Source: Wolfiporia cocos (Eukaryota > Basidiomycota > Agaricomycetes > Polyporales > Phaeolaceae). Taken from it: 64,000 bases of DNA. A program made the translations under genes and the position numbers. How positions within the stretch are numbered: position 1 is the first letter of the stretch; each line of letters starts with the position of its first letter. The stretch is from positions 124,001 to 188,000 of the forward strand of contig JACCLO010000001.1 of NCBI GenBank assembly GCA_029448655.1, read 5' to 3'. Of this stretch, positions 10,798 to 22,499 are shown one piece after another. Under the pieces are notes generated by a model. That model did no database searches, was not told the origin of the DNA, and saw nothing but the letters and a program-made list of their open reading frames with translations.

Positions 10798-12119
10798 GTA
10801 CCTGGCCTCTTCCAGTAGTCGTTCCAACTCCTGGAAGTACTCTTCACCTTTGCCGATGGTCATGCTGAGTTTCTCCGTGGCGACGGCCGACTTCTTTTCT
10901 AGGTCGGGGTCGTCGAACTTTTGGTGTAGTTCCCAGAGGAACCGGAGCCAACTCAGATGTCATTGTCCGTCGCAGTAGTGCTCCCGCGTGAAAGCCGTTA
11001 CCCATGCATCCACCTTGGGACCCCGTATCAACAAGATGGCCGTGCCTATCTTCTTGCTGTCTGTGAAGAGCAGTGGCCGGTTGTTGTCGATGCACAGCTT
11101 TAGGCGCACCACCCAGGCGATGTAGTTCTCGCCAGTGAATGGTTCGGGTTCGCGCACCTTTGACTTGTACCGGGGATCAGGCTGCGGCTCCAGGAGCATT
11201 GAGTATGCGTCCCATTGCGAGCTCGCCGATTTCTCGGGCCGTCACATGGATGCACGCGTTCCCGGGAGAGGCGCGGCTCTCCAGGTGTTCACATGCGCCG
11301 TCCGTGGTGCTACCGATGGAGGGACCGGGGGCTGTGCAGCCATGACCGAGAAGGGGACCTGGGGCGTGATTACCGGGGGGTGTAGCCGGGTAGGAAAGGG
11401 TTCTTTTGCCTTGAACCGTTCGAGGCCGGACGCGTTGCCGAGTTCACCGGTGGGGGAGATCCCATGTGGACGGATCTCACCCAATTCTCTACCGGCCGGA
11501 AACGTTCTTCCGGGACCAAGGGTACTGACCAAATGGGGGCAGGGTGCTGGCTGTGTAACGATGCCGCATCTCCCGCTGCGAGTGCATCTGCTTGAAGCCA
11601 TTGCACTTCTCGCAGGAATCTCGCTCCCATGTCGGCGTTCCAAACCCCTGTCTGAACCATTGTTGTGGCCACATTTTGGCAACGGAAACCGAAGTTGGCG
11701 GAAGTCGGGTTGGGAGGGAACGCCCATTGCATGGCTAGGGGCGAGTCGATATGTGCGAGGGGACTCGCTCCGCGAATGGTGTTCGATTGCTCCCGGGCCA
11801 GGTGGAACGCTTGGTCTAATCGTTCCAGTCCTGGTCCATGATCTTCCTGCGATCTTCCGAAGGGGACAGATCGCACCGGTGTGTTGTCGCTGAAGGTTAC
11901 CGAATGGACAGGTGCCGCCTCAACGCGCGGGCGGGGGGCGTGCATGCTGTCTGCTACCGACAAAAGAGCGAAGTCGTCGGGGAGACCATGCATTTGGTAA
12001 TTCGCCCACTGCCCTGGGCGAAACGGGTCGATCGGGACTGAAGCCGGGGTCGGGGCCTCAAAAGGGTTTTGCGCGGGCCGTGGGGCGCAGATGTAGTTGA
12101 TATCGTGAGGAGCGGCCAT
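10798..12119 (-). pseudogene. Element B gag, truncated and decayed
   Basis: This is a second, diverged gag of the element A family, starting MAAPHDINY at 12119. It has the same C6 frame change as A near 11378 and then continues with VITPQVP and the capsid part (PQPDPRYKSKVREPEPFTGENY). Two tryptophan codons conserved in A are TGA stops here: one after TRASM near 11246 and one after CDGQ near 10959. The gene stops at LLEEARY where the LTR of element A begins. It cannot give a working protein. Confidence 0.8.
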
Positions 12120-12879
12120 TGTATGTACGGGAAAGATGTATGTATGGAATGTAGAGTCGCGAATGACAGCGCTACCCGCCCACTGTGGATCAGCCTATAG
12201 CTGCGATCGGGGTGGTAACTAGAAACTGTCTTTCCACTCTATTCAGAGACCACCTCTTTTCGGAGGTGCGCCAAGAAACGCCAAGGGGCTTTCAGCCCAA
12301 GGCCGGCAAGTAATCTCTGCCTCCAAAACCTCGTCCAGCCCCGAAGCTAATTCGGGATACCAGGGGCACGGGATCTAAACCCTTGGGATGGAGGGTCTAA
12401 AAACTATCGTATGGGGCCAAGTGGCCGTATAGTACGAGCTGTGTCGCGCTCCTTCAGCCGCCTGGTGGGGTGCTGGGTTGTATAGTAATGGGGGGGCGGT
12501 AATGCCCGTATAGTCGGCGCGGCAATGTGCGTAAGTAGGTGCCCAGTGCCTCTGTAATCTGCCGTAGGGCCCCTTAACGCCTTTGATTATTTCGCATCGG
12601 GTGCACAGTTGCTACGGTGGGGTTGTAACCCAAAGCCTTTATGCCGCGTTGCACGACGGTGGCCCAGTAGCTTAGAAGCAACGGTAGGAGAGGTCCCCTA
12701 CACGCTGTTCACAAGTGTATTCCCCCAGAATCCTGTCCCTTGTCCCTGGGATACGGGGGATAAGAGTTTATCACCCGCAAGACCGAGGTCAAGCGAGGGC
12801 AAAGAAACAATGCACTTTGCCCCTAGTGTGCCGGGGTTGTCCAGGGATGAACCTCTGAACGGGGTGGAGACTCGTCTTA
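12120..12879 (-). other. Element B leader
   Basis: This is the non-coding leader between the B gag start and its 5' LTR, clearly related to the leader of A (shared ACCCGCCCACTGTGG, CCTGGTGGGG and GCCCCTTAACGC). Beside the LTR the sense strand reads AAGACGAGTCT. The corresponding LTR segment near 12973-12983 has AAGACAAGTCT, one mismatch away, so the self-priming match is slightly decayed. Confidence 0.6.
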
Positions 12880-13109
12880 TGACACAAGCGCTATCTCAAG
12901 CAACTACTCAGGGGAATATTACTCGCGTGAAAGCGTATTCCTGATCTGAGGCTACTCAAGGCAACAAAGGCCAAGACAAGTCTGGGGTGCTCCTTGCTCG
13001 TCTGGCTGGTATATATGCTTGTAGACTGTTTGTACATGTTTGGCTACTATACAGTATTACGTAAGCTGATAGACCGTTTTAGAGTATGGTAAACCCTATC
13101 GTAGGTGTA

Positions 13110-13669
13110 TGTCACAGACTTACGTCTGTGCTACCCCTGGGCTCAGGGGGAACCATACTCGACGTCAGTCGAGCCTACAAGACACCGCACCAGCGCTGGA
13201 CGTAGAGGCGCATGGGATGACTGCACATTCCCTGACGTGCGTCGAGATAGCGGCGGCGGCTCACAGACAAGGACGCAGAGATGTGGGCCCCGGGCCAGCA
13301 GGCATCACAGCAATAGTAAGAAAGGAGCTTGCGCTCATTGACGAGAATCCTAAAGATGGGGCTGTAAGGCCACCATCTTGTCGTATATATACATGAGCGT
13401 AGTGCATATGAGTCTAGCCCTAAAGTAATGGTCCGTGCACATTAACTACCGGGCACATGACAAGTAACGCTTCATGTGATACTGTGACCATAACGTGTCC
13501 GTACCTGAGGCGCGCGCTACCCTACAGCGCTAACCAACGATCAGGTGATCTATATACTCTGAGCGTGACGTGGAGGTAACTAAGGAGTAGCGGAGCGGCG
13601 TACGCCTAGCGCCGCCCATACAACCAATAGTGAGGGACGTACAGTAGCCCCCTGGGCATATCCGTGACA
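13110..13669 (-). repeat. Left LTR of the palindromic element
   Basis: A 560-bp LTR, TGTCACAG to CCGTGACA on the plus strand. Its internal segment AATCCTAAAGAT at 13346-13357 is identical to the 12-nt loop at the palindrome centre. This segment stands about 30 bp downstream (sense minus) of a TATATATA signal, so it is the presumed 5' end of the transcript and self-primer. Confidence 0.8.
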
Positions 13670-15148
13670 TTACCCCCCCTCTCGAAAAACGTTGTCTCTG
13701 ACGTTCTATCTTGAAAACTACGACACTCACTTCCTTGGTTTCATGTTTAACCCACGGCCCATTCCTTCTTTGCGGAAGATGGGGAGCCTCCGAGGGCACG
13801 GTCCGTCCGCCGGTGGTGGAGTGAAGGAGGCGCTTTCGGTATCGGTTCGGCATTCGTCGCAAAGGTTACTGGGTTATTTTTTAAATGGGGTCCCCGTCGT
13901 CCCCGTGTGCCTCCGCTTGCCTACTCGCGTCCTCGTCGTGTTCGATAGTCGGTCGCATCTTGATATAATCTGACCTTTGAGACCGTCGGTGTGGGGTTGG
14001 AGACCCTTGCGGGTTCCTTCGCATACCCACTGGTCAAGGTTTCTTGAGGTGCTCCTGCCGCCCAGGGGTGGTGTGGCCGGACTGCCCTAGACCTCCACAT
14101 GCGCGTACATTCCCTTTTCAGGGGTGACGGCGGCGGGTCCTCAAACGGGGCTTACGTCGGTTGACCCCTTCTACCTTGCGTTCGAAAGGGGGCGGACTTG
14201 CTTGCTCACTCCGCACGGGTACTTCGCCTGGTGTAATGCTTCGTGGGGGCTCGTAAAACTACGGACCTCTGGTGCTTCTACCGTCGGCTGCCCCGCCGCG
14301 TTGCCATGGCACCCTGTACGTGGAGAACCCTCGGCCCCAGCGCAGGTGGCGCCGGAGGGGAGGTAAGATAATCCTAAAGATATCTTACCTCCCCTCCGGC
14401 ACCACCTGCGCTGGGGCCGAGGGTTCTCCACGTACAGGGTGCCATGGCAACGCGGCGGGGCAGCCGACGGTAGAAGCACCGTCAGTCCGTAGTTTTACGA
14501 GCCCCCACAAAATGCTACACCTGGCAAAGCGACCGTAGGGAGTGAGCAATCAAGTCCGCCCCCCACGAACACTGGGTAGCGGGATCGACTCATGTAAGCC
14601 CCATTTGAGGACCCGCCGCCGTCACCCCTGACAAGGGAATGTACGTGCGCGTGGAGGTCTAGGGCATTGGAGCCATTATCCCTGGGCGGCAGGGGTTATC
14701 ATCAAGAAGCTTTGACCAGTGGGTATGCGAAGGGTCCCGCAAGGGTACCCAACCCCACACCGACGGTCTCAAAGGTCAGAAGGCAATCCACCACAACAGA
14801 CTTCCGAATACCAACGAGCGAACCACTTACCCCGAGGTCGGTGGGCCACGCGTAGCTATGTCGGCGCAAGTCATGAACTTTGACATGTACCAATACGCTC
14901 ACCGCTGGCGCGCCTCGCCAACTCACGTCTGGGATGTAAGGAAACAGGGATGCGTGGGTTCGGCTCCCAATGTTCCCTGCAGGCTAGCTCACTTCGCTCC
15001 ACCACTGGCGGACGGACCGTGCTCCTGGGTGCTCCCCACCTTCCGCGAAGAAAGGATGGGCCTCGAGTCAAACAAGCAACCAAGGTAGCGAGCGTCGTAG
15101 GATTCAAGGTAGAACGTCAGGGACGACGTTTTTCGAGAGGGGGGGTAA

Positions 15149-15697
15149 TGTCACAAATTATTCTACTAATAGTTTGTACTCCCTCGCTATAGGACGCACG
15201 CGCGGCGCTAGGCGTACGCCGCGCCTCTGCGCTGTAGTTACCTCCAGCGTCTCTCCCAGTTATTGCAGGTCACCTGGTCGTCCGGTTAGCGCTGTAGGGT
15301 AGCGCGCGCCTCAGGTACTGTCACTCATGGTCACACTGTTACATACTCGTTACCTAGCACATGACCCATAGTTACATGGTGCACAGACCAGTAGTTTAGG
15401 GCGGTCTCGGTAGTAGACACTAGCGTGTATATAGTACGACAGAATGTGGGCTTACTCCCCATTCCTAAGATTCTCGACAATTGGGCATAGCCCCTTTCTT
15501 ACTCTGTCTTGTGTGCGTCTCTGGCCGGGGGCCCTTCGTCTCTTGCTTGACTGTGTGCCGGCTCCCTTGGCTGCCTTAGGAGTTCCCTCGCTAGGGATAC
15601 AGCCGACCGGTCGCCTTTGAGGCTTGTACACCGCCCTGCAGGGGGTGTAGGGACTCCCCTGTTGTACAGGGTCCCACAAACGAGTACGTTTGTGTCA
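15149..15697 (+). repeat. Right LTR of the palindromic element
   Basis: A 549-bp LTR, TGTCACAAATT to TTTGTGTCA, plus-sense. It is homologous to the left LTR in reverse orientation but clearly diverged (roughly three quarters identical by eye). Its presumed primer segment, ATTCCTAAGATT near 15465, does not pair with the central loop, unlike that of the left LTR. The two halves therefore descend from different family members. Confidence 0.8.
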
Positions 15698-15844
15698 GTG
15701 TAGAGCCACATCAAGGGTGTCCGGGGTCTGTGTAAGCACGTGTGGGGTGTTCGGGGTCCTTGCACGTGATGCATAGGCAGGCGCTTAGATAAGATAAGGG
15801 TTGTCTCTAGTCGCAAGCTAGTTGGAGAAAATCGGCCTGTGACA

Positions 15845-16076
15845 TACAAGTACTGTATTTAACAGAGTTTCCTACATCTTGAATACAGATATCAATGAGC
15901 GATACAAGCAATTCACTATATAGTCTGTCTATCTTGCCTTGATAAGCTTCCACAGTGCCTTCAACTTTCGTCGAAGGGGCACGCAGAGACGCCCGCCGCT
16001 GGCCGACGCGTCAGTGTGCACGTGAAATCCACGTGATCCTCAGTGCTTGCATCTACGCAAACCCGCTGGGTAATTA
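15845..16076. other. Short gene-free interval
   Basis: These 232 bases between the element B LTR and the MITE hold no ORF or repeat that I recognise. They may be the upstream region of the alpha-kinase gene. Confidence 0.5.
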
Positions 16077-16716
16077 CAGTCGTTCCCGAAAATAATGTCA
16101 AAGTCACGTTTTTTGCGCGTCGTCTCGGCGCGCCAAAGTTCCGAGCCAAAGTTCCGAGCCATCTTCCGACTCGTAAGCGCCTGTAAGCGCACCTGTATGC
16201 CATCGTTTCGAGCCTTTCTCTTGAGCTCAAACATGTCGCATTTCCCACGGGGCTTATTGCAGTGCAATTTGGAATGTGATGATATCATAATATTAGCCAG
16301 TCAGAACAGGAATTCGTTGGGATGGGCATTGGGATGTTTTCGTACAAAAGATAAATAGGGTTCATTACAGCCCGGGTGCTAATATGAACGCAATCACGCC
16401 ACGGCAACAGTGATGGCTTGACGATGCGGCCGAAGATGTGCTCCCAATGGCAGACTAGCGGGAGATGATTAGAATCTCACGAATACCATGTTGGGCCCAA
16501 CCGCTTGCCATGGACGAGGAGTACACAGTTTCATATCTTTGTTGATTCTTCTATTACCCATAGCTGCAGAAAACAGTGCAGTACACAAATGCAAGTAGGT
16601 GCGCTTACGGGCGCTTACGAGTCGGAAGATGGCTCGGAACTTTGGCTCGGAACTTTGGCGCGCCGAGACGACGCGCAAAAAAAACGTGACTTTGACATTA
16701 TTTTCGGGAACGACTG
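16077..16716. mobile_element. Tc1/mariner-like MITE, 640 bp
   Basis: The ends are CAGTCGTTCCCG and its inverse, flanked by TA on both sides (16075-16076 and 16717-16718), the usual target duplication of Tc1/mariner elements. The terminal inverted repeats are about 118 bp long and nearly perfect (to about 16194 and from about 16598). The middle has no transposase coding potential, so the element is non-autonomous. It sits just upstream of the alpha-kinase gene. Confidence 0.85.
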
Positions 16717-16863
16717 TAACCTCAAGTTGGGTTTACCTGAGTTTTTCTGCCCAGTCCAGCGCTTACCTGACCAGCTGAGGTTGGCAACCGGGGGCAGATC
16801 AGGCAGCTCGCATTTTGCTGATGAAATTCAGAGCTCGCAAACCTGAGGGGCATACCTGAGGAG

Positions 16864-18191
16864 GTGGACAGACTATCAGAGGTTACACAGAGTTCCATGC
16901 CCCGCACACAGATAAATGTGCAAAGTCTGCGCAATGCGATGCGACTGCAGTCGCAAGTGTATTCTAAGCCACGCGTCAACGGTACGTCAATCTTTTGTTG
17001 GTCTCACTTATCTTCAAGACTCATGATGATACTATCAGAACTTGTGAGCATTGCCGTCACCATATACCCAGTACCTCTACACGACCTCGCTTTCATCGTA
17101 TCACTGGAAAAGCCATACCTGTCTACGCTTCTCGGGGACCCTAACATGGGTTATGGGGCTACAGTAGTAGTTGACATCCGAACCGAAAGAATGCTTGGAG
17201 CAGCTGGTGGCTTTAAGACTGCACATCCTGCAGATCTGACACTTGATGCAGCTAAGCTGAAAGGCACAGCTGCACGGTCCATTCTCCTCATGAAAAAGGT
17301 TGCTGCGAAGCGATGCTTCTATCGCTCGCAGAACAACAGGCGGCTGCGCTTTCCTCAGGCTGATGAGCTTCCGAAGATGCTAATGGAAACTAATTGCTTG
17401 TATTGGGCAGCCAGCCTTCAAAAACTAGTTGACGACTTCCGCCGTGATCATGCGAAGGAGAAGTCGATGGTGGCAATACAGAAGCTCCCCTGTGCAATCC
17501 CTGATTTCAGATTTGTTGCATGCGGTCTTGCTATACCACGGGACGATGAAGAGGCACCTGTCTATCTATTGGAAGAACTTATCCATGCACCATTCATCAA
17601 GTATATCTCAAACAATTCGGTCAGACCTTCCGGTAAACTCACCGGCATAGACCATGCCAAAGCACTGTACCTGTGTGCTTCGCAGCACATTCAGTACCTC
17701 TACACAGAGCGAACAATGTTTGTCTCTGATCTACAAGGTAAGGCATCCTTTGAGCTCTGAGTATACATGGCTAACGGTATGATAGGTGGGGGGAACCTGT
17801 TGACAGATCCCCAGATCATCACATCTAGGTATGGCCTGGTGTTGTTATTGCATCACTCATTGACCTAGATCATAGGGAGTATGCGGAGCAATTTGGCGAA
17901 GGCAACATAAGCTCAGTCTTCGACAACTTTGAGAATGAGCATCAGTGCAATGAGTTCTGTGCTTACTTTGGCCTCAAGCGCTTTGGGCATTTCCTGCCAT
18001 CACCTTCGAACTGGAAGTTCAGCGATCATGCCAAGAATAGCACAGGCTCTAATCCTAGGCAAATACAAATCGAGCAAAACCCCACTTGTGACGCGGACAA
18101 GGGACTTGAGAATGGCATTAGTGCAGCAGAAGATGGGTCTCCGGGAGCTGGTTGTAGTGTGGAGATGGTGGAGCCAGAGGCAGACTCTTAG
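16864..18191 (+). CDS. Alpha-kinase (MHCK/EF2K-type) domain protein
   Basis: An atypical serine/threonine protein kinase of the alpha-kinase fold. It shows a glycine-rich start (LGAAGGFKTAH), the ATP-binding lysine region (VAAKRCF), the hinge (VYLLEELI), the SDLQG element, LTDPQII and FGEGN. The C-terminal zinc site is H-x2-C-x3-C (HQCNEFC). Apparent introns are about 16981-17037, 17740-17785 and 17828-17875; the last two restore the frame through SDLQG-GGNLLTDPQII and TSR-EYAEQFGEGN. The stop is TAG at 18189-18191. The N-terminus is uncertain, because the MITE lies just upstream and the chosen start gives only about 40 residues before the first intron. Substrates cannot be inferred. Confidence 0.8.
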
Positions 18192-18346
18192 TTTACGAAT
18201 TTCGTGATTATCCATTGAATGAATTATACAGACCACTGTGTCATCTATGGGGCATTCTACTGGGTCCTCGTGGTACAAATAATTCTGATATGTACATGAC
18301 CAATAAATGAAGCGTCAATCAAGAGCAGCGCGCACAGCCAAAAACG

Positions 18347-21300
18347 TTACAGCTGAGGTTTTGGTGATTCGCAGGCGATACACTGTTGTGCGCTGGACTT
18401 GTTCCGGACCATGCAGATAGAACATTCCCAATCAGATGTCGCAGATGGCGGCGCCAGACCAGCGGCAGCCCAGTAGTTAAATCCGGAAACTGGCGGTGGC
18501 GGTGACGGAGCAGAGGGGGCGGGCAATGGAGCAGAGGGAGCAGACGACGGAGAGGAAGATGCAGGGGAGGGAGATGCCTGGGATGGACCGTTCGGCCATG
18601 GAGCCTCGCAGACAACACACTTGACAGCCGAGTCGGGGCTCCGGAGCTGACAGAGTCCACAGATCCATTCAGGCTGTTTACCGAGAGAGACAGCAGAAGT
18701 CGACAGAGAAGACGCCACGAGCTTCACGAAGTTGTAGGCCGGGAGCGTATGAACCGGGACAGAAGAAGCGAGTTGCCACGCCTTCGTGAAGCGAGAGCCA
18801 GCACCGGGAGAGGGGGCCACACACACCGAAAATTTATACCTAGGAAGCGCCTCGAGCGGGACCGAAGCTGCACGTTCTCGAGCCTTCGAGTTCATAACAG
18901 TTTCTTGTTCACGTTGTTGACCGGAAGTTGACACGTAACTGCATCGCAAGCGAGGGTGGCGGGAGCGTGCACCGGAGTTAAGGGATGCTCCTGGCAGACC
19001 AGGTGGGCCTTTGTGGGAGCGTGCGCGTTTGCGGGATGCTCCTTGGTGCTGACAGGGACCATAGAGGCGGAGGGGGCGAGAGCGTGCGCTAGTGGGGGAT
19101 ACTCTTGAGAGGGGATCGATTCCGCAAGTTGGGGGACGGGAGCATGCGCCATCATTGAATCATGCTCCTGGCGTGAATTGGTCTCCTCCTTGCTGTCTTG
19201 GTCAATGGTAATGCTGGTCCGCAATTTGCTGGGCTCGCGGGGCACGTACGAGTTGCGCGTGAACGATCGGTCAACGTGAGAACATGAAGAACTGTTGATG
19301 ACAGGGGAAGGCGCAAGGGGGGTGACGGCTGGGCGCGGGATGGGGGCGGGTGTAGGTGTAGATACTGGTGGTGAGGCGGGGGTGCTTGGCCGTGGCGGGG
19401 GCTCTACAACTTCCATGGGCTTCGTAATCGATGCTGACGGTGCGTCGTCCATATCGACGTCGGCGACTTCTGGTGAAGGCGAACTATCCGAGTGTCCATT
19501 TGGCGTTGAGGTGATTCTCCTCTTCTTCGGCTGAGAACCTTCGTCGTCGTCATCCTCTCCATCGTCACTGTCATCCAAACGACGCCGTGTCGACCGCTTT
19601 GACTTCTGACCAGAATTTGCGGCTGGGTTCAGGAACTTCGTGTTTGGATCCGGACGAGACCGTTTTGCTCCCTGCGAATGTGTGAGCTCGTACGCACGAT
19701 ACAGTAGTGATAACTTACCTTCGGTACGGTCGCTTCGATGATCCTCTGCTCCGTAAGTCTTGGCTGTGACTGTTTCGCCCCTACTTCGAGATCTTTCATC
19801 TGCTGCCAAGTCCTTTTGAGTGGACGGAGCGGATCGATATTGCCGATGTGACACAGATGGCTCTGTGGGACTCACCAAGCCAGTATCCTGCGATGAACTA
19901 GGCGACTTAGGTGAGGTAGAGGTTATCAGACGCAATAGGAGGTAGGAGGTTCTTCTACGGCGTACGCCGAGAAGAATAGAACTGAAGTTAAAGAGCGCTT
20001 GGCTCCTACTTATATACATGTGTACGGGAAGGTCACGTGCTACTAGCTAGCTATGTCCTTACCGGGTTATGTGGCTTTGCCAAGTGGCGAAGCTTATCTT
20101 ATCTGTTGTTTAGTTACTCTATCTAGAATGGCCGTGGAAGGCCCTAATGGCCGATCCAATCGTAATAGAGGGATTATGTCTTTATTGTTGTGATAACGCG
20201 GGCGCAGCCCGGGTATAGGGGAAGCCGGTTGCCGGATACCGAGAGGTATAATGGCGATTGGCCGTGCTTCGTTGGATGACCAAGGCGAGACGCCGAGGTC
20301 GTTATGCCATTGGACGGGAAGTACCGTGGCATGTGTTACAGCCCGGTCCGGATGGTTACCGGGGCATGTGTTGGACTTAGCCGTGAGGCGAGGTCCGGTG
20401 TTTGGGCAACGCCGTGATGGCAGAAGCCCGGGACTTGGAGACCGCCGAGTCCGTGGGAGGCCGAGGAGGCCGTAGCCTATAGCGATATTGCCTTGGTGCT
20501 AATATAGTGCTATTTGGCCGTGTTGCCATTATTATGTGAAGGCGTGGCGCGCCTGAGGTGCCATTGTGATCAAGGATCTTATGGCGGTGGGAAGCCGGGA
20601 AGGCCGACCCAATAGTACAAGGCCGCGAGGCACTTGTTTGTACATGTGGACATTATTATGCGAGCGTGCCGCGCTCGGCCTATCATTATGATCTAAGATC
20701 TATGACGTGGCTGGTCTTGCTCTAACGGGCGAGACCTGTATGACGTATGCTGTAGTGTTGCTATTGGACGTGGTTGTACCGTAGCGTTACGTAAGCTGGT
20801 CATGTGGTGATAAGCCCAGTTAAGAGCTTGTTGTGGTGGCAATGGGAGTTAACCCGTAGATAACTTGTAGTTGGACGTATAAATCCCAGGTAAATTGCTA
20901 TAATCGTAGGAAAAATGCTGTAAGCCCCAGATAAATCTGTGACACGACGTCAGGTGTCCGAGCTCCTTCCCACTCGTATGGGTTGTCGACATCAGGCTCC
21001 TCGACTGATTATGTTACTTCGTTGACAATCTCGATGAAGGCCATGGTCGAAAACATAGGCATCTCAGGGCTTGGTGGGGGATTAGGAGGCGAACGCTCCG
21101 GAGGACTCGATACCTCACGTACAGAGACAATCGGCGCGGCATCAGGCAGGGGTTGCGAGGGGTCCGGAAGCGATGTAGGTGCAGCGTCGTTGTGAGTAGC
21201 AACAGCAGAGGTATCAGGGGCGGAGTCATTCTGAGCAGGAGCGGCGGGACCGAAACAGTCTCTCTGTATAGCGGCGACATCTGGCACGCGGGCTTTGATA

Positions 21301-22478
21301 TTCGCTGTGGCGTTCTTGAACCATTCGATTTCAGACAGAGCAGCGTCGCAGGCTGCTACGAATTCGGGAGTTGGCACAAGAGGTGCGACAGATTGGTCAT
21401 CGCCTGCATTTCGAATCGCCTCAAGAGCTGCATCATTAGCGAGTCTCTGTTCCTGAAACCACACAGGTTCGGGCTCTTTGAAAGAAGGGTCAGCAAAGGC
21501 CACGACTCGAATTGCAGTACTTACCGCATTCCAACTCTCGCATAAGACCCTTAAATCCCATTACATCTAAATTGTCGTCACCTCGGTTGCGCAAGTACGC
21601 TTCCGCATACGAAGTCGATTTCCCGTGAGCCTTCAGCTGGTGCAAGAGAGTAACTGCGGGATACCGCCACTGCAGCCAGTAGTCGAACTTGTCTTGAGGA
21701 CAATCCCGGCTATTGGGACGCGGAAGAAATTCCGGAGCCGGGAGAAGATCGTATTCGTAAGGAGAAATTTCCATATCTGCCGGTACTTGCCGAGGCCGGG
21801 TAGCTAGGAAGTTGTACAAAGGACGGGCGGGGCGGCGGCGGCGTGGTGCAGGTTGTTCCACAAGTTCGAGTTCCGGCTGAGGGACGTCTTCCATGATAGG
21901 CTCGAGCGCGGTGTCGGCGGTTTGTTCCAGGGCGAGTTCAGGCTGTTCAAGGACGTTCTCGTATTCTCCAGGGACGGCAACAGTAGGTAATTCCATGCTA
22001 GTGCCAGCAAGCTAGGACGACGCGTGTCAGTATGAGACGTAACTTTACGGACGTGCAAGATGTGGCCAGGGGTGAAAACACGTGCGGTTTGTGTCGAAAT
22101 TTGGATACGACGCATTTTGCTTCCGAACGACGTAAATGGGCCAAAAGCGACGCGAAAAAAGCTGTAAACGCGTAGGAAAAACGCTCACCTGGTGACCGCG
22201 CTCAACCAGTCTCCAAGCGGCTTCCACATATCCTGCATCCGGCCTGTAATCCTTGTTCGTAATAATCTCCTTTCCCCACGAGAAAAAGTCAGATAAACGT
22301 TTGAAGATACGCGTCGAAAAAGTAGGTGGTTCCTGCTACTTCGAGTTAGCCACATTCCGAAGTCAAACATACAAAACGCGTCGCTCACTTCGTAATCGGG
22401 GCGTTTGTCTGGGCGAGATTGGGGTAGGACGTTGTATCTGTGCGACCCACGCGTATCCGAACGCTTTGGTCCGCTCAT
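18347..22478 (-). pseudogene. RanBP2-type zinc-finger protein gene split by a solo LTR
   Basis: Exons can be followed on the minus strand: MSGPKRSDTRG (22478), an exon ending AAWRLVERGHQ, LAGTSMELPTV to RELECG (about 22010-21535), and PVWFQEQRL onward. A premature in-frame TAA near 21009 follows IVNEVT, and the same frame continues as SVEEPDVDNPYEWEG up to the LTR at 20944. Past the LTR the frame resumes (NIDPLRPLKRT), crosses a 47-nt intron near 19710 and runs through acidic, proline-rich sequence. The end carries two RanBP2-type fingers (WICGLC..CVVC and WECSIC..CIAC) before the stop at 18347. A frame change near 18920 is unexplained. Such fingers bind Ran, ubiquitin or RNA; a nucleoporin-like role is possible but unproven. 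It is disrupted. Confidence 0.55.
19849..20944 (-). repeat. Solo LTR, 1096 bp, in the zinc-finger gene
   Basis: It begins TGACACAG and ends CTGTGACA, a close relative of the LTR at 1728-2883. The flanks are CGATG (19844-19848) and CGACG (20945-20949), a 5-bp duplication with one mismatch. It lies in a coding exon, and the frame on both sides joins when it is removed. Confidence 0.85.
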
Positions 22479-22499
22479 TGCAAGGTAATTAGGCCCGTG

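Larger units (their letters stand above)
13110..15697. mobile_element. Palindromic LTR element with inverted LTRs
   Basis: Two related LTRs lie in opposite directions at the ends: 13110-13669 (sense minus) and 15149-15697 (sense plus). Each is preceded, in its own sense, by a polypurine tract (AGAGGGGGGGTAA). The internal arms 13670-14369 and 14382-15148 are inverted copies, roughly 80% alike by eye. They meet at a 12-nt loop, AATCCTAAAGAT (14370-14381). The whole is flanked by a perfect 5-bp duplication GTGTA (13105-13109 and 15698-15702), so it integrated as one unit. It codes for nothing recognisable. It belongs to the same family as the non-autonomous element at 33455-45395. Confidence 0.85.
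12880..15844 (-). repeat. 5' LTR of element B, split by the palindromic element
   Basis: The first part (12880-13109) starts TGACACAAGCG. The rest (15703-15844) ends CCTGTGACA. Together they make about 372 bp and match the 363-bp LTR of element A. The break is the target site of the insertion at 13110-15697, with GTGTA on both sides. Confidence 0.75.

Noticed and set aside
13110..15697. DIRS-type element because of inverted terminal repeats
   Set aside because: A 5-bp target duplication, a polypurine tract and ordinary LTR features at both ends fit integrase, not a tyrosine recombinase. No such gene is present.
16505..16846. A 113-codon ORF over the right end of the MITE
   Set aside because: Half of it is terminal inverted repeat, with no similarity to a transposase.
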